Shown piece after piece: positions 35,544-44,480 of a stretch of DNA of 64,000 nt. Source of the DNA: Terasakiispira papahanaumokuakeensis (lineage in GTDB: Bacteria; Pseudomonadota; Gammaproteobacteria; Pseudomonadales; Halomonadaceae); contig NZ_MDTQ01000001.1 in the NCBI RefSeq assembly GCF_001709345.1, positions 2,679,980-2,743,979 on the forward strand, read 5' to 3'. Made by a program: the position numbers and the translations under genes. The notes below the pieces were generated by a model that saw only the letters and a list, made by a program, of their open reading frames with translations, had not been told where the DNA came from and did not search any database. How positions within the stretch are numbered: the first letter of the stretch is position 1; each line of letters opens with the position of its first letter.

Positions 35544-36440
35544 ATGGCTTCAGCACACACTGAGCTATCCAGCACGATGCCCCAGACACCACACAGCAAA
35601 CGTCTCATTGACCTGAGAAGAAGCTTGCCGACTCAAGATGGCGCGGGTGTACATATCCAACGCGTACATGATTTTCGTGGTGGGCTAGATCCATTCTTAA
35701 TGATCGATGAACTCAAGTCGGATCAAGAAGACGACTATATTGCGGGCTTTCCACCACACCCTCACCGAGGCTTTGAAACCATCACTTACATTTTACATGG
35801 AGGCATCACCCACGAAGACAGTATGGGTCATAAAGGTGAAGTCCATGCGGGAGGGGCCCAGTGGATGAGTGCAGCCCATGGTGTGATCCACTCGGAAATG
35901 CCACTCAAGGATCAGCAAGGCCTGCATGGCTTTCAAGTTTGGATCAATCTACCGGCAAAACGTAAGTTAGAGACGCCTCATTATCGCGATGTCCATCCAC
36001 AGGAAATGGGTCAAGTGAACTGGGCCCATGGCAAGCTCATTGCCATCGCCGGACATTGGCAAACGGATCAAGGCGAAGCACAAGGCGCCTTAGCTCAGTT
36101 AGGAGAAAAAGCCGCCATGGCTGATCTCCGCTTACAGGGCGGCAGCAGCATCACCCTGAATGATGCTGACCAGTATCCTTTGTTGGTGATGCCGTACCGA
36201 GGCCAATTTAATGAAGGGCCGAGACAAGGCCAGCTGGGCATCTATAAAGACGGCAACACAGTGACACTTTCAAGCCCCGAAGATACCGGCGCTTTGCTAT
36301 TCACTGGGCCACCATTAAGAGAACCGATCGCTCACTATGGCCCCTTTGTCATGAATACAGAGCAGGAGCTACAGCAGGCCATTGAAGATTATCAGTCGGG
36401 CGCATTAATAGAACGTGCAGTGATTGATGAGACGCGCTAA
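35544..36440 (+). CDS. Pirin family protein
   Basis: A 298-residue bicupin of the pirin/YhhW family. The metal site in the N-terminal cupin is complete: H-P-H-R-G-F-E-T-I-T-Y, the later H in H-A-G-G-A-Q-W-M-S-A-A-H-G, and E in H-S-E-M. The C-terminal cupin has F-T-G-P-P-L-R-E-P. Some relatives oxidise quercetin; others bind regulators; the role here is unknown. Divergent from a LysR gene that likely controls it. A 14-bp near-perfect duplication overlaps the stop codon. Confidence 0.92.
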   Translation: MASAHTELSSTMPQTPHSKRLIDLRRSLPTQDGAGVHIQRVHDFRGGLDPFLMIDELKSDQEDDYIAGFPPHPHRGFETITYILHGGITHEDSMGHKGEVHAGGAQWMSAAHGVIHSEMPLKDQQGLHGFQVWINLPAKRKLETPHYRDVHPQEMGQVNWAHGKLIAIAGHWQTDQGEAQGALAQLGEKAAMADLRLQGGSSITLNDADQYPLLVMPYRGQFNEGPRQGQLGIYKDGNTVTLSSPEDTGALLFTGPPLREPIAHYGPFVMNTEQELQQAIEDYQSGALIERAVIDETR

Positions 36441-36456
36441 AAGAGATGCGCCAAAA
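36429..36456. repeat. 14-bp tandem repeat over the pirin stop codon
   Basis: GAGACGCGCTAAAA (36429-36442) followed at once by GAGATGCGCCAAAA (36443-36456), two mismatches, and a partial third copy AAGACGC. The first copy contains the TAA stop codon. Confidence 0.75.
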
Positions 36457-36774
36457 AGACGCAGTATATTTTTTGAAAAAATTTCAACTTCAGTGAACTT
36501 TTCATATTGATGCACGTCACAACATATGTGTTCAAGCGTGGGATTGTTCATGGCGATCCCAGGTTCCCTTCCCGGTTAAACCGGTTACAGGCACCTACCC
36601 AGGTGCCTGTTTTTTTATCACCGCTTTATCACGTCAACCTTGCATGCCCAGACGATAAATAAGCGCGTGAATTGTCACCGTCACATTACGCCCATAGAGT
36701 CTGTTATCCCCATCTCCTACAATGTCCGCCTTATTCGATTCACTAAGTTCGATTGATAGAGGGAGTGATGGACC
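36457..36774. other. Intergenic region, pirin to rarD, possible small RNA
   Basis: About 320 bases with the terminator at 36588-36616. Ahead of it are two smaller dyads, GGGAT...ATCCC (about 36540-36560) and CCGGTTAAACCGG (about 36572-36584). This could be the folded end of the pirin mRNA or a small RNA of about 80-150 nt. The last 100 bases should hold the rarD promoter. Confidence 0.4.
36588..36616 (+). terminator. Intrinsic terminator downstream of pirin
   Basis: CAGGCACCT-ACCC-AGGTGCCTG followed by seven T on the plus strand. It lies 148 bases after the pirin stop, an unusual distance. Confidence 0.92.
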
Positions 36775-37713
36775 TTGTCCAGTACAGATGCGTCGCCTAA
36801 GTCCTCGGGGCTTTTGTTCGCCTTAAGTGCTTACGGCATGTGGGGATGTTTCCCTTTATTTTTCCATTTACTGGAAAATGTATCCGCTTGGGAAGTACTG
36901 GTCCAACGCATTATCTGGGCCCTCATATTCATGCTCGCCATCTTGGCGTTCACAGGGCGCCTGCGGACTTTTCTAAACCATCTGAGGTCACCACGCACTT
37001 TATTTTGGATGACGCTCTCATCCTTGCTAATTGCCATGAACTGGCTGGTTTTTATCTGGGGGGTCAGTCAGCATCATGTCTTGGAAACCAGCTTGGGCTA
37101 TTTCATTACGCCCTTATTAAGCCTGCTATTAGGCCGGATCGTATTAGGTGAAAGGATGCACCCATTGCAAGCCGTCGCGGGAGGCATCGCCACGCTGGCT
37201 GTCCTGTTTGAGCTTTGGGAATTGGGACGTTTACCCTGGATCTCCTTATCGTTAGCCACCACCTTTGCCCTGTACGGGCTGGTGCGTAAGCAACAACCCA
37301 TAGAAGCTTTGAATGGGCTGACACTGGAAACACTCGTACTCACGCCCATCGCAATTGCCTGGATCTTATGGCAAATGATGAATGGTCATCCCCTCGCTTT
37401 TGGACAAAGCCCATGGATCAGCAGCTTATTAATCGCCTCAGGGACACTCACAGCTATTCCATTACTGCTCTTCGCTGCCGCCACTCGTCGACTGGATCTG
37501 AATGTGGTGGGCTTCATTATGTACTTGAACCCAACACTACAGTTTTTGTTTGCCGTTTTTGTCTTTGAGGAAAGCTACCCGCCACAGCGATTGATTACGT
37601 TTGCTTTAATCTGGCTAGCCATGGGGTTTTTCATGGCAGGGCTCTGGCGTGCCCACAGGCAACGCTCAAAGCCCAGCACTCACGATACAGTAGAAGATTC
37701 AGTACTCGATTGA
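36775..37713 (+). CDS. rarD: RarD family EamA-type permease
   Basis: A 312-residue inner-membrane protein of the drug/metabolite transporter superfamily with ten hydrophobic segments. Diagnostic RarD features: G-L-L-F-A-L-S-A-Y-G-M-W-G-C-F-P-L-F near the N terminus, E-V-L-V-Q-R-I-I-W-A and the N-W-L-V-F-I-W-G-V region. The substrate is unknown (resistance and cofactor roles have been proposed). The start is TTG at 36775, with GAGGGAG nine bases upstream; the nearby ATG at 36768 is out of frame. Its 3' end overlaps the end of the convergent cysG by 34 bases. Confidence 0.9.
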   Translation: MSSTDASPKSSGLLFALSAYGMWGCFPLFFHLLENVSAWEVLVQRIIWALIFMLAILAFTGRLRTFLNHLRSPRTLFWMTLSSLLIAMNWLVFIWGVSQHHVLETSLGYFITPLLSLLLGRIVLGERMHPLQAVAGGIATLAVLFELWELGRLPWISLSLATTFALYGLVRKQQPIEALNGLTLETLVLTPIAIAWILWQMMNGHPLAFGQSPWISSLLIASGTLTAIPLLLFAAATRRLDLNVVGFIMYLNPTLQFLFAVFVFEESYPPQRLITFALIWLAMGFFMAGLWRAHRQRSKPSTHDTVEDSVLD

Positions 37714-39116
37714 ACCGCTGGAGGTTCATCCGCGAAACCGGCACCACCAAACCAGTCTAATTGCTGATGCAATGCCACTACCTCACCCACAATAATGAGC
37801 GAGGGTGAGGTGACTTCCGGCTGGGCCGCCAGCTCCGGTAATCCTTGCAAGGTTCCCACAACCTTGGTCTGATCAGACCGTGTACCACGACTGATAATGG
37901 CCACAGGCGTTGAAGGATCACGTCCATGCTCAATGAGCGCCGTTGTAATTGCCTCAGCTTTCAAAGTGCCCATGTAGATCACCAGCGTCTGCCGAGATTT
38001 AGCGAGCAAAGGCCAATCCATTGGATCGCCATCAACACGACCATGTCCGGTCACAAACTGCACTGTTTGGCTATAGTCACGGTGGGTTAGGGGGATCCCC
38101 GCATAGGCTGTTGCACCACTGGCAGCTGTAATGCCGGGCACCACCTGAAAAGGAACTTGGGCTTCGACAAGGCTCTGCGCTTCTTCACCTCCACGGCCGA
38201 AAATAAACGGGTCCCCCCCTTTAAGGCGTAACACACGCTTACCTTGCCGAGCCAAACGAATCAACCAATCATTAATCTCAGGCTGTGGCACTGTGTGGTG
38301 GCCCGCCACTTTACCCACAGAAAAACGCTCAGCATCACGCCGACACAGTTCAAGAATCTCTGCTGAAACCAAGCGGTCATAAAGCACCACATCAGCCGCC
38401 TGCATCAACTGCAAGGCACGTAGCGTCAGCAGTTCTGGATCGCCAGGCCCTGCGCCCACAAGCCATACTTCCCCACCTTGAGAACGATGGGCCGACAAGG
38501 CTTCCAGCGTTGATTGCTCAGCTTCTTGATCACGTCCTGCGGCCACCAAGCGAGCCACCGGCCCTTCCAGTAACTGCTCATAAAAACGACGACGTTCAGT
38601 CACATCGGTCAGCTGTTGTTTGATGGTCTGACGCAAGCGCCCAGCCAAGGCTAATAAACGGCCCGTACTTTGGGGGATCAAGGTTTCTAGCTTTTGTCTG
38701 ATCAAGCGGGCCAATACCGGTGCACGCCCCCCTGTCGACATCGCAATTTGTAAAGGACCACGATCAACGAGGCTTGGCACGATAAACGAACAACGGGGCT
38801 GATCATCGACAACGTTGACGAACAAGCGACGCGCCGTGGCCGCTTGATAAACCTCGTCGTTGACCTCGGGGTTATCCGTTGCGGCAATCACCAGCCAGAC
38901 CTCATCCAGTTGAACCGGATCAAAAACGGGCCCGATCCAATGAGCCTGCCCAGCCGATACCGCCTCCTGCAAAGTCGTGCTGATCTCGGGTGCCACGATA
39001 TGCAATACCGCACCGGCTTTCAGTAAAGCATCACCTTTACGGGAGGCCACTTCACCACCGCCCACTAACAAACAAGCTCGCCCTTGCAACTGGGCAAACA
39101 GCGGATAATAGTCCAT
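37680..39116 (-). CDS. cysG: Siroheme synthase CysG
   Basis: A trifunctional enzyme of about 478 residues. The N-terminal third (V-G-G-G-E-V-A-S-R-K, N-V-V-D-D-Q-P-R-C-S-F) is the NAD-dependent precorrin-2 dehydrogenase/ferrochelatase; the rest is uroporphyrinogen-III C-methyltransferase (V-G-A-G-P-G-D-P-E-L-L-T, D-P-F-I-F-G-R-G-G-E-E, P-L-T-H-R, Y-M-G-T). It makes sirohaem from uroporphyrinogen III for sulfite and nitrite reductases. ATG 39116 is preferred to a TTG five codons upstream. cysH follows upstream on the same strand, 150 bases away, consistent with shared use in sulfate assimilation. Its C-terminal codons overlap the convergent rarD. Confidence 0.95.
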   Translation of the reverse strand: MDYYPLFAQLQGRACLLVGGGEVASRKGDALLKAGAVLHIVAPEISTTLQEAVSAGQAHWIGPVFDPVQLDEVWLVIAATDNPEVNDEVYQAATARRLFVNVVDDQPRCSFIVPSLVDRGPLQIAMSTGGRAPVLARLIRQKLETLIPQSTGRLLALAGRLRQTIKQQLTDVTERRRFYEQLLEGPVARLVAAGRDQEAEQSTLEALSAHRSQGGEVWLVGAGPGDPELLTLRALQLMQAADVVLYDRLVSAEILELCRRDAERFSVGKVAGHHTVPQPEINDWLIRLARQGKRVLRLKGGDPFIFGRGGEEAQSLVEAQVPFQVVPGITAASGATAYAGIPLTHRDYSQTVQFVTGHGRVDGDPMDWPLLAKSRQTLVIYMGTLKAEAITTALIEHGRDPSTPVAIISRGTRSDQTKVVGTLQGLPELAAQPEVTSPSLIIVGEVVALHQQLDWFGGAGFADEPPAVQSSTESSTVS

Positions 39117-39265
39117 CCAATACTCACTCAAAACAGCGGGATTAAGACAGCTGACAGGTCATCTAATGTCAATGAAATTGCCAATAAAACGAGGCCACGT
39201 TATTTACAATAACTTGCCCCTAAAACCATGAAAACGGCGGATCAGGTCTTCAGTGCCCACACAGT

Positions 39266-39961
39266 TTATTCGTGCAAACCGCACTCACGTTTAAGACCAA
39301 AGAAACGCGTATCCTCTTCAGTCATATCAGCCGTGAGCGGACGACTGGTATGCCAATCTCCAACCGAGACATACCCCGCCTCCCAGAGCGGATGATACGG
39401 CAAATCATGGTCGACCAAATAACGATGAACATCTCGCGTATGCCAATCGATCAAAGGATAGACTTTATAGCGCCCATCACGACGCTGCTCAACAACAGCA
39501 CGATGCTGCCGAGAGCTGGACTGTTGCCGACGCAACCCCGCAAACCAAGTGCCGACATCCAAATCATCCAATGCTTGATTCATCGGATCGACTTTACGCA
39601 TTTGATTGTATTGCTCAATGCCCTCGACACCTTGCTCCCAAAGCTTACCGTGACGCGCTTCAAAATAAGCTGCGCTCAGTGGTGCAGAAGAGACCTTAAG
39701 GTTAAGTTTCAAGCGCTCAGTGAGCTGATCAATAAACCGATAGGTTTCCGGAAACAAATAACCCGTATCCACCAACAACACCGGAATATCCGGCTTTATT
39801 TGCGTCACCAAGTGCAGTAATACCGCTGATTGAATACCAAAACTGGAGCTCAGGACAAAGCTGCCAGGTAAATGAGACAAAGCCCATTCAACACGGCCAA
39901 TCGCTGAATCACTTTCCAGCGATGCAAGCTGCGTCTCGGATAATACGGTCGTTGAAGGCAT
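39266..39961 (-). CDS. cysH: Phosphoadenylyl-sulfate reductase
   Basis: About 231 residues. It reduces PAPS to sulfite using thioredoxin. PP-loop [19 protein letters not shown], and the redox cysteine in the C-terminal R-E-C-G-L-H are visible. The cysteine pairs that bind the iron-sulfur cluster of APS reductases are absent, so this is the PAPS type. I start at ATG 39961 with GGGAG six bases upstream. Close to cysG on the same strand. Confidence 0.94.
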   Translation of the reverse strand: MPSTTVLSETQLASLESDSAIGRVEWALSHLPGSFVLSSSFGIQSAVLLHLVTQIKPDIPVLLVDTGYLFPETYRFIDQLTERLKLNLKVSSAPLSAAYFEARHGKLWEQGVEGIEQYNQMRKVDPMNQALDDLDVGTWFAGLRRQQSSSRQHRAVVEQRRDGRYKVYPLIDWHTRDVHRYLVDHDLPYHPLWEAGYVSVGDWHTSRPLTADMTEEDTRFFGLKRECGLHE

Positions 39962-40136
39962 AAGTGCTCCCACACATCATCATTTGATTATTGGGAACAA
40001 GACTACTGGAGTTGAGGATACACAAAAAGAAATAAATAAAGATTTTAATATCTCAAAATAGAATAAAAAAATAATTCATTCGAGCTATTTCACATGGCAG
40101 CCTAGCGAGAGCCCTGTGAGGCTCACGCGATGATAC

Positions 40137-41921
40137 TCAGTTTAAGACTGACGGCTCAGCATCATGTTGGTGATTAGGCGCTAATAACCAATGCCCTTTT
40201 CCTGAGCGCTTCACCTCATACATCAGATGATCCGCCACTTGTAGCCATGCATCAACCGTCACCATATCCGACTGCCATGCACAGACGCCAATACTGGCAC
40301 CGACCTGATGAGTCTGAGCCTCAATGTCAATAGGTTGGGATAATGCGTGCAGCATTTGCTCTGCCCGTTGTTTTACATGCATTGAGTGACGCCCATCTGC
40401 CATCACCATCACAAACTCATCCCCCCCTATTCGAGCCACAAGATCGCGACTACTGGTCAAGTGCTGCAAGCGTTGAGCCACGACCTTTAACACTTGATCA
40501 CCGACAGCATGACCAAACTCATCATTCACCGGCTTAAAACCGTCTAGATCCAAATAAAACAAGACAGGACAGTGTTCAACCCAACGCGCCGACTCCATTC
40601 GTTTTTGTAGCCAGTCCGTCAAATAACGTCGATTAGCCAATTGAGTCAAAGGATCATGATGAGCACGATACTCTAGGTCAGACTGACGCTGATAAAAATC
40701 AGTCATATCATCCAACGTCAACACAGCCCCACTGGTAGCCTGAGATTTTTTTAATGGGTTCACACGGACATAAGCCTGAAAAGTACGACCAGAATGACAT
40801 TGCAACGGAACATCCTCAAAAACACCTTCTTGTCCCGCTTCAACAACAGCCATCAAGCGCTGAAAAAAGGCCTCTTGTCCCGGTTCAAACAAACGGGCAA
40901 ATGTGCCACGCAGTAAAAAGGAGCGATCATACCCCGTCAACTGCACGGCAAAATCATTGGCAAAGCGAATACGCCCATCCAAATCAATCACGATAACGCC
41001 TTCCTGCACTAACAGCAGGATGGTTTTCATTTCCTCTTCTAAGGACTCACGCTGCCGATATTGGCGATGAACTTGCTTGAGCAATAACAAAAGCCCAATC
41101 GAGGCAAATCCCCCGATCACAGCCGTCAGTAACATTTTAACCAGGAAGGTATGCCAAACACGTGTCCAGGGAAACGATAGGCTAAGCGTCAACCCCAAGT
41201 CTTCTGATTGGCGTGTCACGGAGGCAAAACCAGGTTCCTCCTCCAAAGGGCCGCCCAGCATTTCGCCCCGGAAAGGATAATGGCTAATGACATTGCCCCG
41301 CTGATTGGCCAGAGAAATCAGAATCCCCGTATTCTGTGAAAATGCCCCTAACTGCTGGGAAATGGTGCGCGCATTCAGTACCGCGACTAAAGTACCGAAC
41401 TGCCCATCAGGCAAGGCCAGACGCCGCGTTAACATCACTAAATATCGACCATTAAAACGGCTCACGACAGGCTCAGCAATAAATAACTCATCTCGTTCAG
41501 GGTGAAGTCGATGATACTTCACATAAGCCCGGTCACTGACATCCAACTGCTGCCCTTCTTGAGCCGAGATACGCGTCGCGGCAATCAAATGTCCCTGCTC
41601 ATTAATAACCGAAAGGCTTGCCACTTCAGGCATATAATTAAGCGCGTTATTCAGACGATCATTCCAATAAGCAACGACAGATTGGTGAGGCTGATGAAGA
41701 GGGCTTTCAAGCTGGTGACGTAGCTTGAGCATTTGCCCATCGATATGATGAAAGTACTGAGAATACTGCGCCAAAACACTGTGCGCCAAATCACGCAAAT
41801 AATCGCGCGTTGTTGATTTGAACTGCCACGAGTCAATGATGATAAAGCAAATGCCAAGAAACCAGATAAAACCGATCAGTCCCAAAGTCCCACGGTTTAA
41901 AGAACGAAGCAGCAACGACAT
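40137..41921 (-). CDS. Membrane sensor diguanylate cyclase (Cache-PAS-GGDEF)
   Basis: A 594-residue protein. One N-terminal membrane helix (15-32), a periplasmic Cache-like sensor domain (V-S-D-R-A-Y-V-K-Y-H and L-V-A-V-L-N-A motifs), a second membrane helix (about 265-285), a PAS domain (I-L-L-L-V-Q-E-G-V-I-V-I-D) and a GGDEF domain with intact R-I-G-G-D-E-F. It should make c-di-GMP in response to a small periplasmic ligand. No R-x-x-D product-inhibition site is evident directly before GGDEF. It is the second c-di-GMP enzyme in the window and stands alone. Confidence 0.9.
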   Translation of the reverse strand: MSLLLRSLNRGTLGLIGFIWFLGICFIIIDSWQFKSTTRDYLRDLAHSVLAQYSQYFHHIDGQMLKLRHQLESPLHQPHQSVVAYWNDRLNNALNYMPEVASLSVINEQGHLIAATRISAQEGQQLDVSDRAYVKYHRLHPERDELFIAEPVVSRFNGRYLVMLTRRLALPDGQFGTLVAVLNARTISQQLGAFSQNTGILISLANQRGNVISHYPFRGEMLGGPLEEEPGFASVTRQSEDLGLTLSLSFPWTRVWHTFLVKMLLTAVIGGFASIGLLLLLKQVHRQYRQRESLEEEMKTILLLVQEGVIVIDLDGRIRFANDFAVQLTGYDRSFLLRGTFARLFEPGQEAFFQRLMAVVEAGQEGVFEDVPLQCHSGRTFQAYVRVNPLKKSQATSGAVLTLDDMTDFYQRQSDLEYRAHHDPLTQLANRRYLTDWLQKRMESARWVEHCPVLFYLDLDGFKPVNDEFGHAVGDQVLKVVAQRLQHLTSSRDLVARIGGDEFVMVMADGRHSMHVKQRAEQMLHALSQPIDIEAQTHQVGASIGVCAWQSDMVTVDAWLQVADHLMYEVKRSGKGHWLLAPNHQHDAEPSVLN

Positions 41922-42121
41922 GGCAGCCCTCTGACCATTGATGAGTCCAGTTTATTTGCCTCAACCTGCCTGCATGACCCTGCTTTTTATGTGGCATTAT
42001 TTTAATCATAATGCATCATCACATCGCCTTTTAAGCGCCTACAGATCAATGCCATATCAGTATCTATTAATATTAAAAAATCTCAATAAAAAGCTTGATA
42101 TTGATCTAATAAACCACATAT

Positions 42122-42155
42122 AAAAAAACCGCCCTGACGAATCAGAGCGGTTTTT
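42122..42155 (-). terminator. Terminator of tRNA-Lys
   Basis: Stem ACCGC..CTGA-CGAA-TCAG..GCGGT flanked by T tracts on both strands; the minus-strand run (seven T) lies just after the first tRNA-Lys gene. Confidence 0.88.
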
Positions 42156-42162
42156 CAAAATA

Positions 42163-42238
42163 TGGTGGGTCGTGTAGGATTCGAACCTACGACCAATTGG
42201 TTAAAAGCCAACTGCTCTACCAACTGAGCTAACGACCC
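42163..42238 (-). tRNA. tRNA-Lys (anticodon UUU)
   Basis: A 76-base minus-strand tRNA with 5' GGGTCGT acceptor stem, D arm TAGCTCAGTTGGTAGAGC, anticodon TTT in GGCTTTTAACC, T arm GGTTCGAATCC and encoded CCA. Nearly identical to E. coli tRNA-Lys. A second identical copy lies 138 bases upstream; each has its own promoter. Confidence 0.97.
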
Positions 42239-42248
42239 GATAAGATGT

Positions 42249-42277
42249 ATACTACACATCAATCCGTTTTTTTGCAA
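42249..42277 (-). promoter_or_regulatory. Sigma-70 promoter of the downstream tRNA-Lys
   Basis: On the minus strand: TTGCAA (-35), 17-base spacer, TAGTAT (-10), ending 10 bases before the tRNA. Confidence 0.72.
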
Positions 42278-42376
42278 CCTTTAAATCAAGTAACTTTATG
42301 ATTTATAAGGCTTTTGAAGTTTTCAGGCTTTAAAAATGAGCCCTTCAAAAAAAGTGTTCGGTCACTCTGGCGTAGG

Positions 42377-42452
42377 TGGTGGGTCGTGTAGGATTCGAAC
42401 CTACGACCAATTGGTTAAAAGCCAACTGCTCTACCAACTGAGCTAACGACCC
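42377..42452 (-). tRNA. tRNA-Lys (anticodon UUU), second copy
   Basis: A 76-base tRNA identical to the copy at 42163-42238, including encoded CCA. Tandem duplication with separate promoter. No terminator is seen between the copies, so read-through into the downstream copy is possible. Confidence 0.97.
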
Positions 42453-42466
42453 CCAACGCGGCGCAA

Positions 42467-42494
42467 ATAATACCTCTTTTTCCGTAACTTGCAA
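42467..42494 (-). promoter_or_regulatory. Sigma-70 promoter of the upstream tRNA-Lys
   Basis: On the minus strand: TTGCAA (-35), 16-base spacer, TATTAT (-10), then a GC-rich GCGCCGC discriminator of the kind linked to stringent control. It shares the TTGCAA -35 with the other tRNA promoter. Confidence 0.78.
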
Positions 42495-42575
42495 CCCCTA
42501 CCTACTATTTTTTTAAATATTTTTTTATCATGCTGTCCAAACGAGGCTTCATCATGGGCCATCAAACCCATGAAT

Positions 42576-43424
42576 TCATCGACGACGGCGAATGGCATGT
42601 ACGGGACGTCGGCCTCGTTGTTTGCGACCAGAAGGCACCTGATCATTCGGGCCAAAATTCACAGACTTACTCTGTAATCCCGCCAGCCCGGATAAGTCAT
42701 CGACCTCAGCCTGAGTCAACTCCACCCATTCACCCGCCTTGACTCGCTTATCCAGAAAAATATTGCCGTAGCGGACACGTTTGAGACGGCTAACAGTAAC
42801 GCCTTGAGACTCCCACAAACGACGCACTTCACGATTACGTCCTTCCATGATCACCACATGAAACCACGTATTAATCCCTTCTCCACCAACAGATTGGATG
42901 TCAGAAAAGCGCGCCAAACCATCTTCCAACATGATGCCATCTCGCATCCGCGCCAACATATCGTCATCCACCTGCCCCATAATGCGCACAGCATATTCAC
43001 GTTCAACCTGATGCGAGGGGTGCATCAAACGGTTAGCCAGCTCGCCATCATTGGTAAACAGTAGTAAACCACTGGTATTGATATCCAGGCGCCCGATCGC
43101 AATCCAGCGCTCGCCTTTTAAACGAGGCAAGTTATCAAAAACCGTACGCCGACCTTCCGGGTCACGCCGCGTCACCAACTCACCTTCAGGCTTGTTGTAC
43201 ATAATGACGCGTCTGGGCATGTCTAACTCACTTTTCAGGCGAACCGCTTTACCCTTGACCGTCACTCGGTCATCCAGCGTAATTCGATCACCTAAAGTCG
43301 CGGTCTCGCCATTCACAGTGACGACACCACTTTCAATTAAGGTTTCCATTTCACGACGAGAGCCCAAACCGCTCCGCGCTAAGACTTTTTGCAGCTTTTC
43401 ACTTTTTTGAGTCACGGTGTTCAC
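42576..43424 (-). CDS. rluB: 23S rRNA pseudouridine synthase RluB
   Basis: A 282-residue RsuA-family pseudouridine synthase that modifies 23S rRNA (U2605 in E. coli). S4 RNA-binding domain at the N terminus ([15 protein letters not shown]), M-Y-N-K-P-E-G, catalytic Asp in [12 protein letters not shown], and the [11 protein letters not shown] block. A basic C-terminal tail suits rRNA contact. The start is a GTG at 43424 (a second GTG three codons on is possible). Last gene of the conserved scpA-scpB-rluB cluster, with a 210-base gap after scpB. Confidence 0.93.
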   Translation of the reverse strand: MNTVTQKSEKLQKVLARSGLGSRREMETLIESGVVTVNGETATLGDRITLDDRVTVKGKAVRLKSELDMPRRVIMYNKPEGELVTRRDPEGRRTVFDNLPRLKGERWIAIGRLDINTSGLLLFTNDGELANRLMHPSHQVEREYAVRIMGQVDDDMLARMRDGIMLEDGLARFSDIQSVGGEGINTWFHVVIMEGRNREVRRLWESQGVTVSRLKRVRYGNIFLDKRVKAGEWVELTQAEVDDLSGLAGLQSKSVNFGPNDQVPSGRKQRGRRPVHAIRRRR

Positions 43425-43634
43425 ACACAGGTTTAAGAGAAGAAAGAAACGGACATGGCAGGTTATTTATGAAGCCACTGCTTTAACGGCCAAGGCTTCA
43501 TGATCAACCCTTTCATGACAGCCATTGGACAGCCTTCAGGTCATCCAATAGCGGGGATCCGAAGGATGGACTAAGGCACTGTAGAAAACAAGATGGGCTG
43601 ACACAATAAAGCTGACTCAAAAGTCCAAAGATGT

Positions 43635-44480
43635 TTACGTTTCATCAGAAGCTTGCGCATCGTCTGCGTCCGAGGCATCACTTGAATCAGACTCAGGAAG
43701 ATCAGAGCTGGGGTCAAAACGGGCAGAAATTTCGGCAAAAGTCAGTGAAGAAATCTCAGGCATGGGGATATTCAACAACGGATCATCATCCGACGGCCCC
43801 AGGGCTCGTCGACGTTCTTGTTCAACAGACAATGAATGAGTCGCTTCACCATCTTCGGTCTTATCATCATGTGCAGCCTCATCATGACCCGATAATGGGG
43901 GTTGCTCGCGCGCCGCACGGTCCAGCTCATCTTCCCACTCTTGAGCTTCGGGCTCGGGCAGCTCTGCCAAAGCAGGCAGTTCGTCCAGGGTTCTGAGATT
44001 AAAATAATCCAGAAACTGGCGTGTTGTGGCATAAAGTGAAGGCCTTCCAGGCACATCACGGTGCCCAATCACTCGAATCCACTCTCGCTCTTCCAAGGTG
44101 CGAATGATTTGAGTGCTCACACTCACGCCACGCACTTCTTCAATTTCGCCACGGGTAATCGGCTGCCGGTAAGCCACGAGGGCCAGAGTTTCTAATAATG
44201 CTCTCGAATAACGGGGCGGTTTTTCTTCCCACAGTCGACTGACCCAAGCGGCATAATCACTACGGATGTGAAGGCGCCAGCCACTGCCCACCTCCACTAA
44301 CTCTTGCGCACTAGCATCCAAGCGCGCTGAGAGCTGCATTAAAGCGGTTTTAATGTCATGCCGTGAAGGCTTTTCGTGCTCATCAAAGAGTGCAAATAAT
44401 TGCTCCACCGACATAGGCCTCTGCGCTGCCAATAGAACGGCTTCAATAATTTGCTCCAGGTGTTCACCACTGGGGGTCAA
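43635..44480 (-). CDS. scpB: Segregation and condensation protein B
   Basis: A 281-residue kleisin-interacting winged-helix protein of the Smc-ScpAB condensin. The two winged-helix domains (L-E-Q-I-I-E-A-V-L-L-A-A-Q; then V-A-Y-R-Q-P-I-T-R-G-E-I-E-E-V-R-G-V; G-R-P-S-L-Y-A-T-T) fill residues 5-175. The following about 100 residues are acidic and low-complexity, a longer tail than in Bacillus ScpB. Overlaps the scpA stop by four bases. Confidence 0.93.
   Translation of the reverse strand: MTPSGEHLEQIIEAVLLAAQRPMSVEQLFALFDEHEKPSRHDIKTALMQLSARLDASAQELVEVGSGWRLHIRSDYAAWVSRLWEEKPPRYSRALLETLALVAYRQPITRGEIEEVRGVSVSTQIIRTLEEREWIRVIGHRDVPGRPSLYATTRQFLDYFNLRTLDELPALAELPEPEAQEWEDELDRAAREQPPLSGHDEAAHDDKTEDGEATHSLSVEQERRRALGPSDDDPLLNIPMPEISSLTFAEISARFDPSSDLPESDSSDASDADDAQASDET

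Noticed and set aside
40137-41921. Possible frameshift in the second GGDEF protein
   Set aside because: The frame is continuous from membrane helix to GGDEF with all domains intact.
42163-42452. Identical 76-bp repeats as possible mobile-element ends or att sites
   Set aside because: They are two complete tRNA-Lys genes; nothing between them resembles an integrase or cargo.
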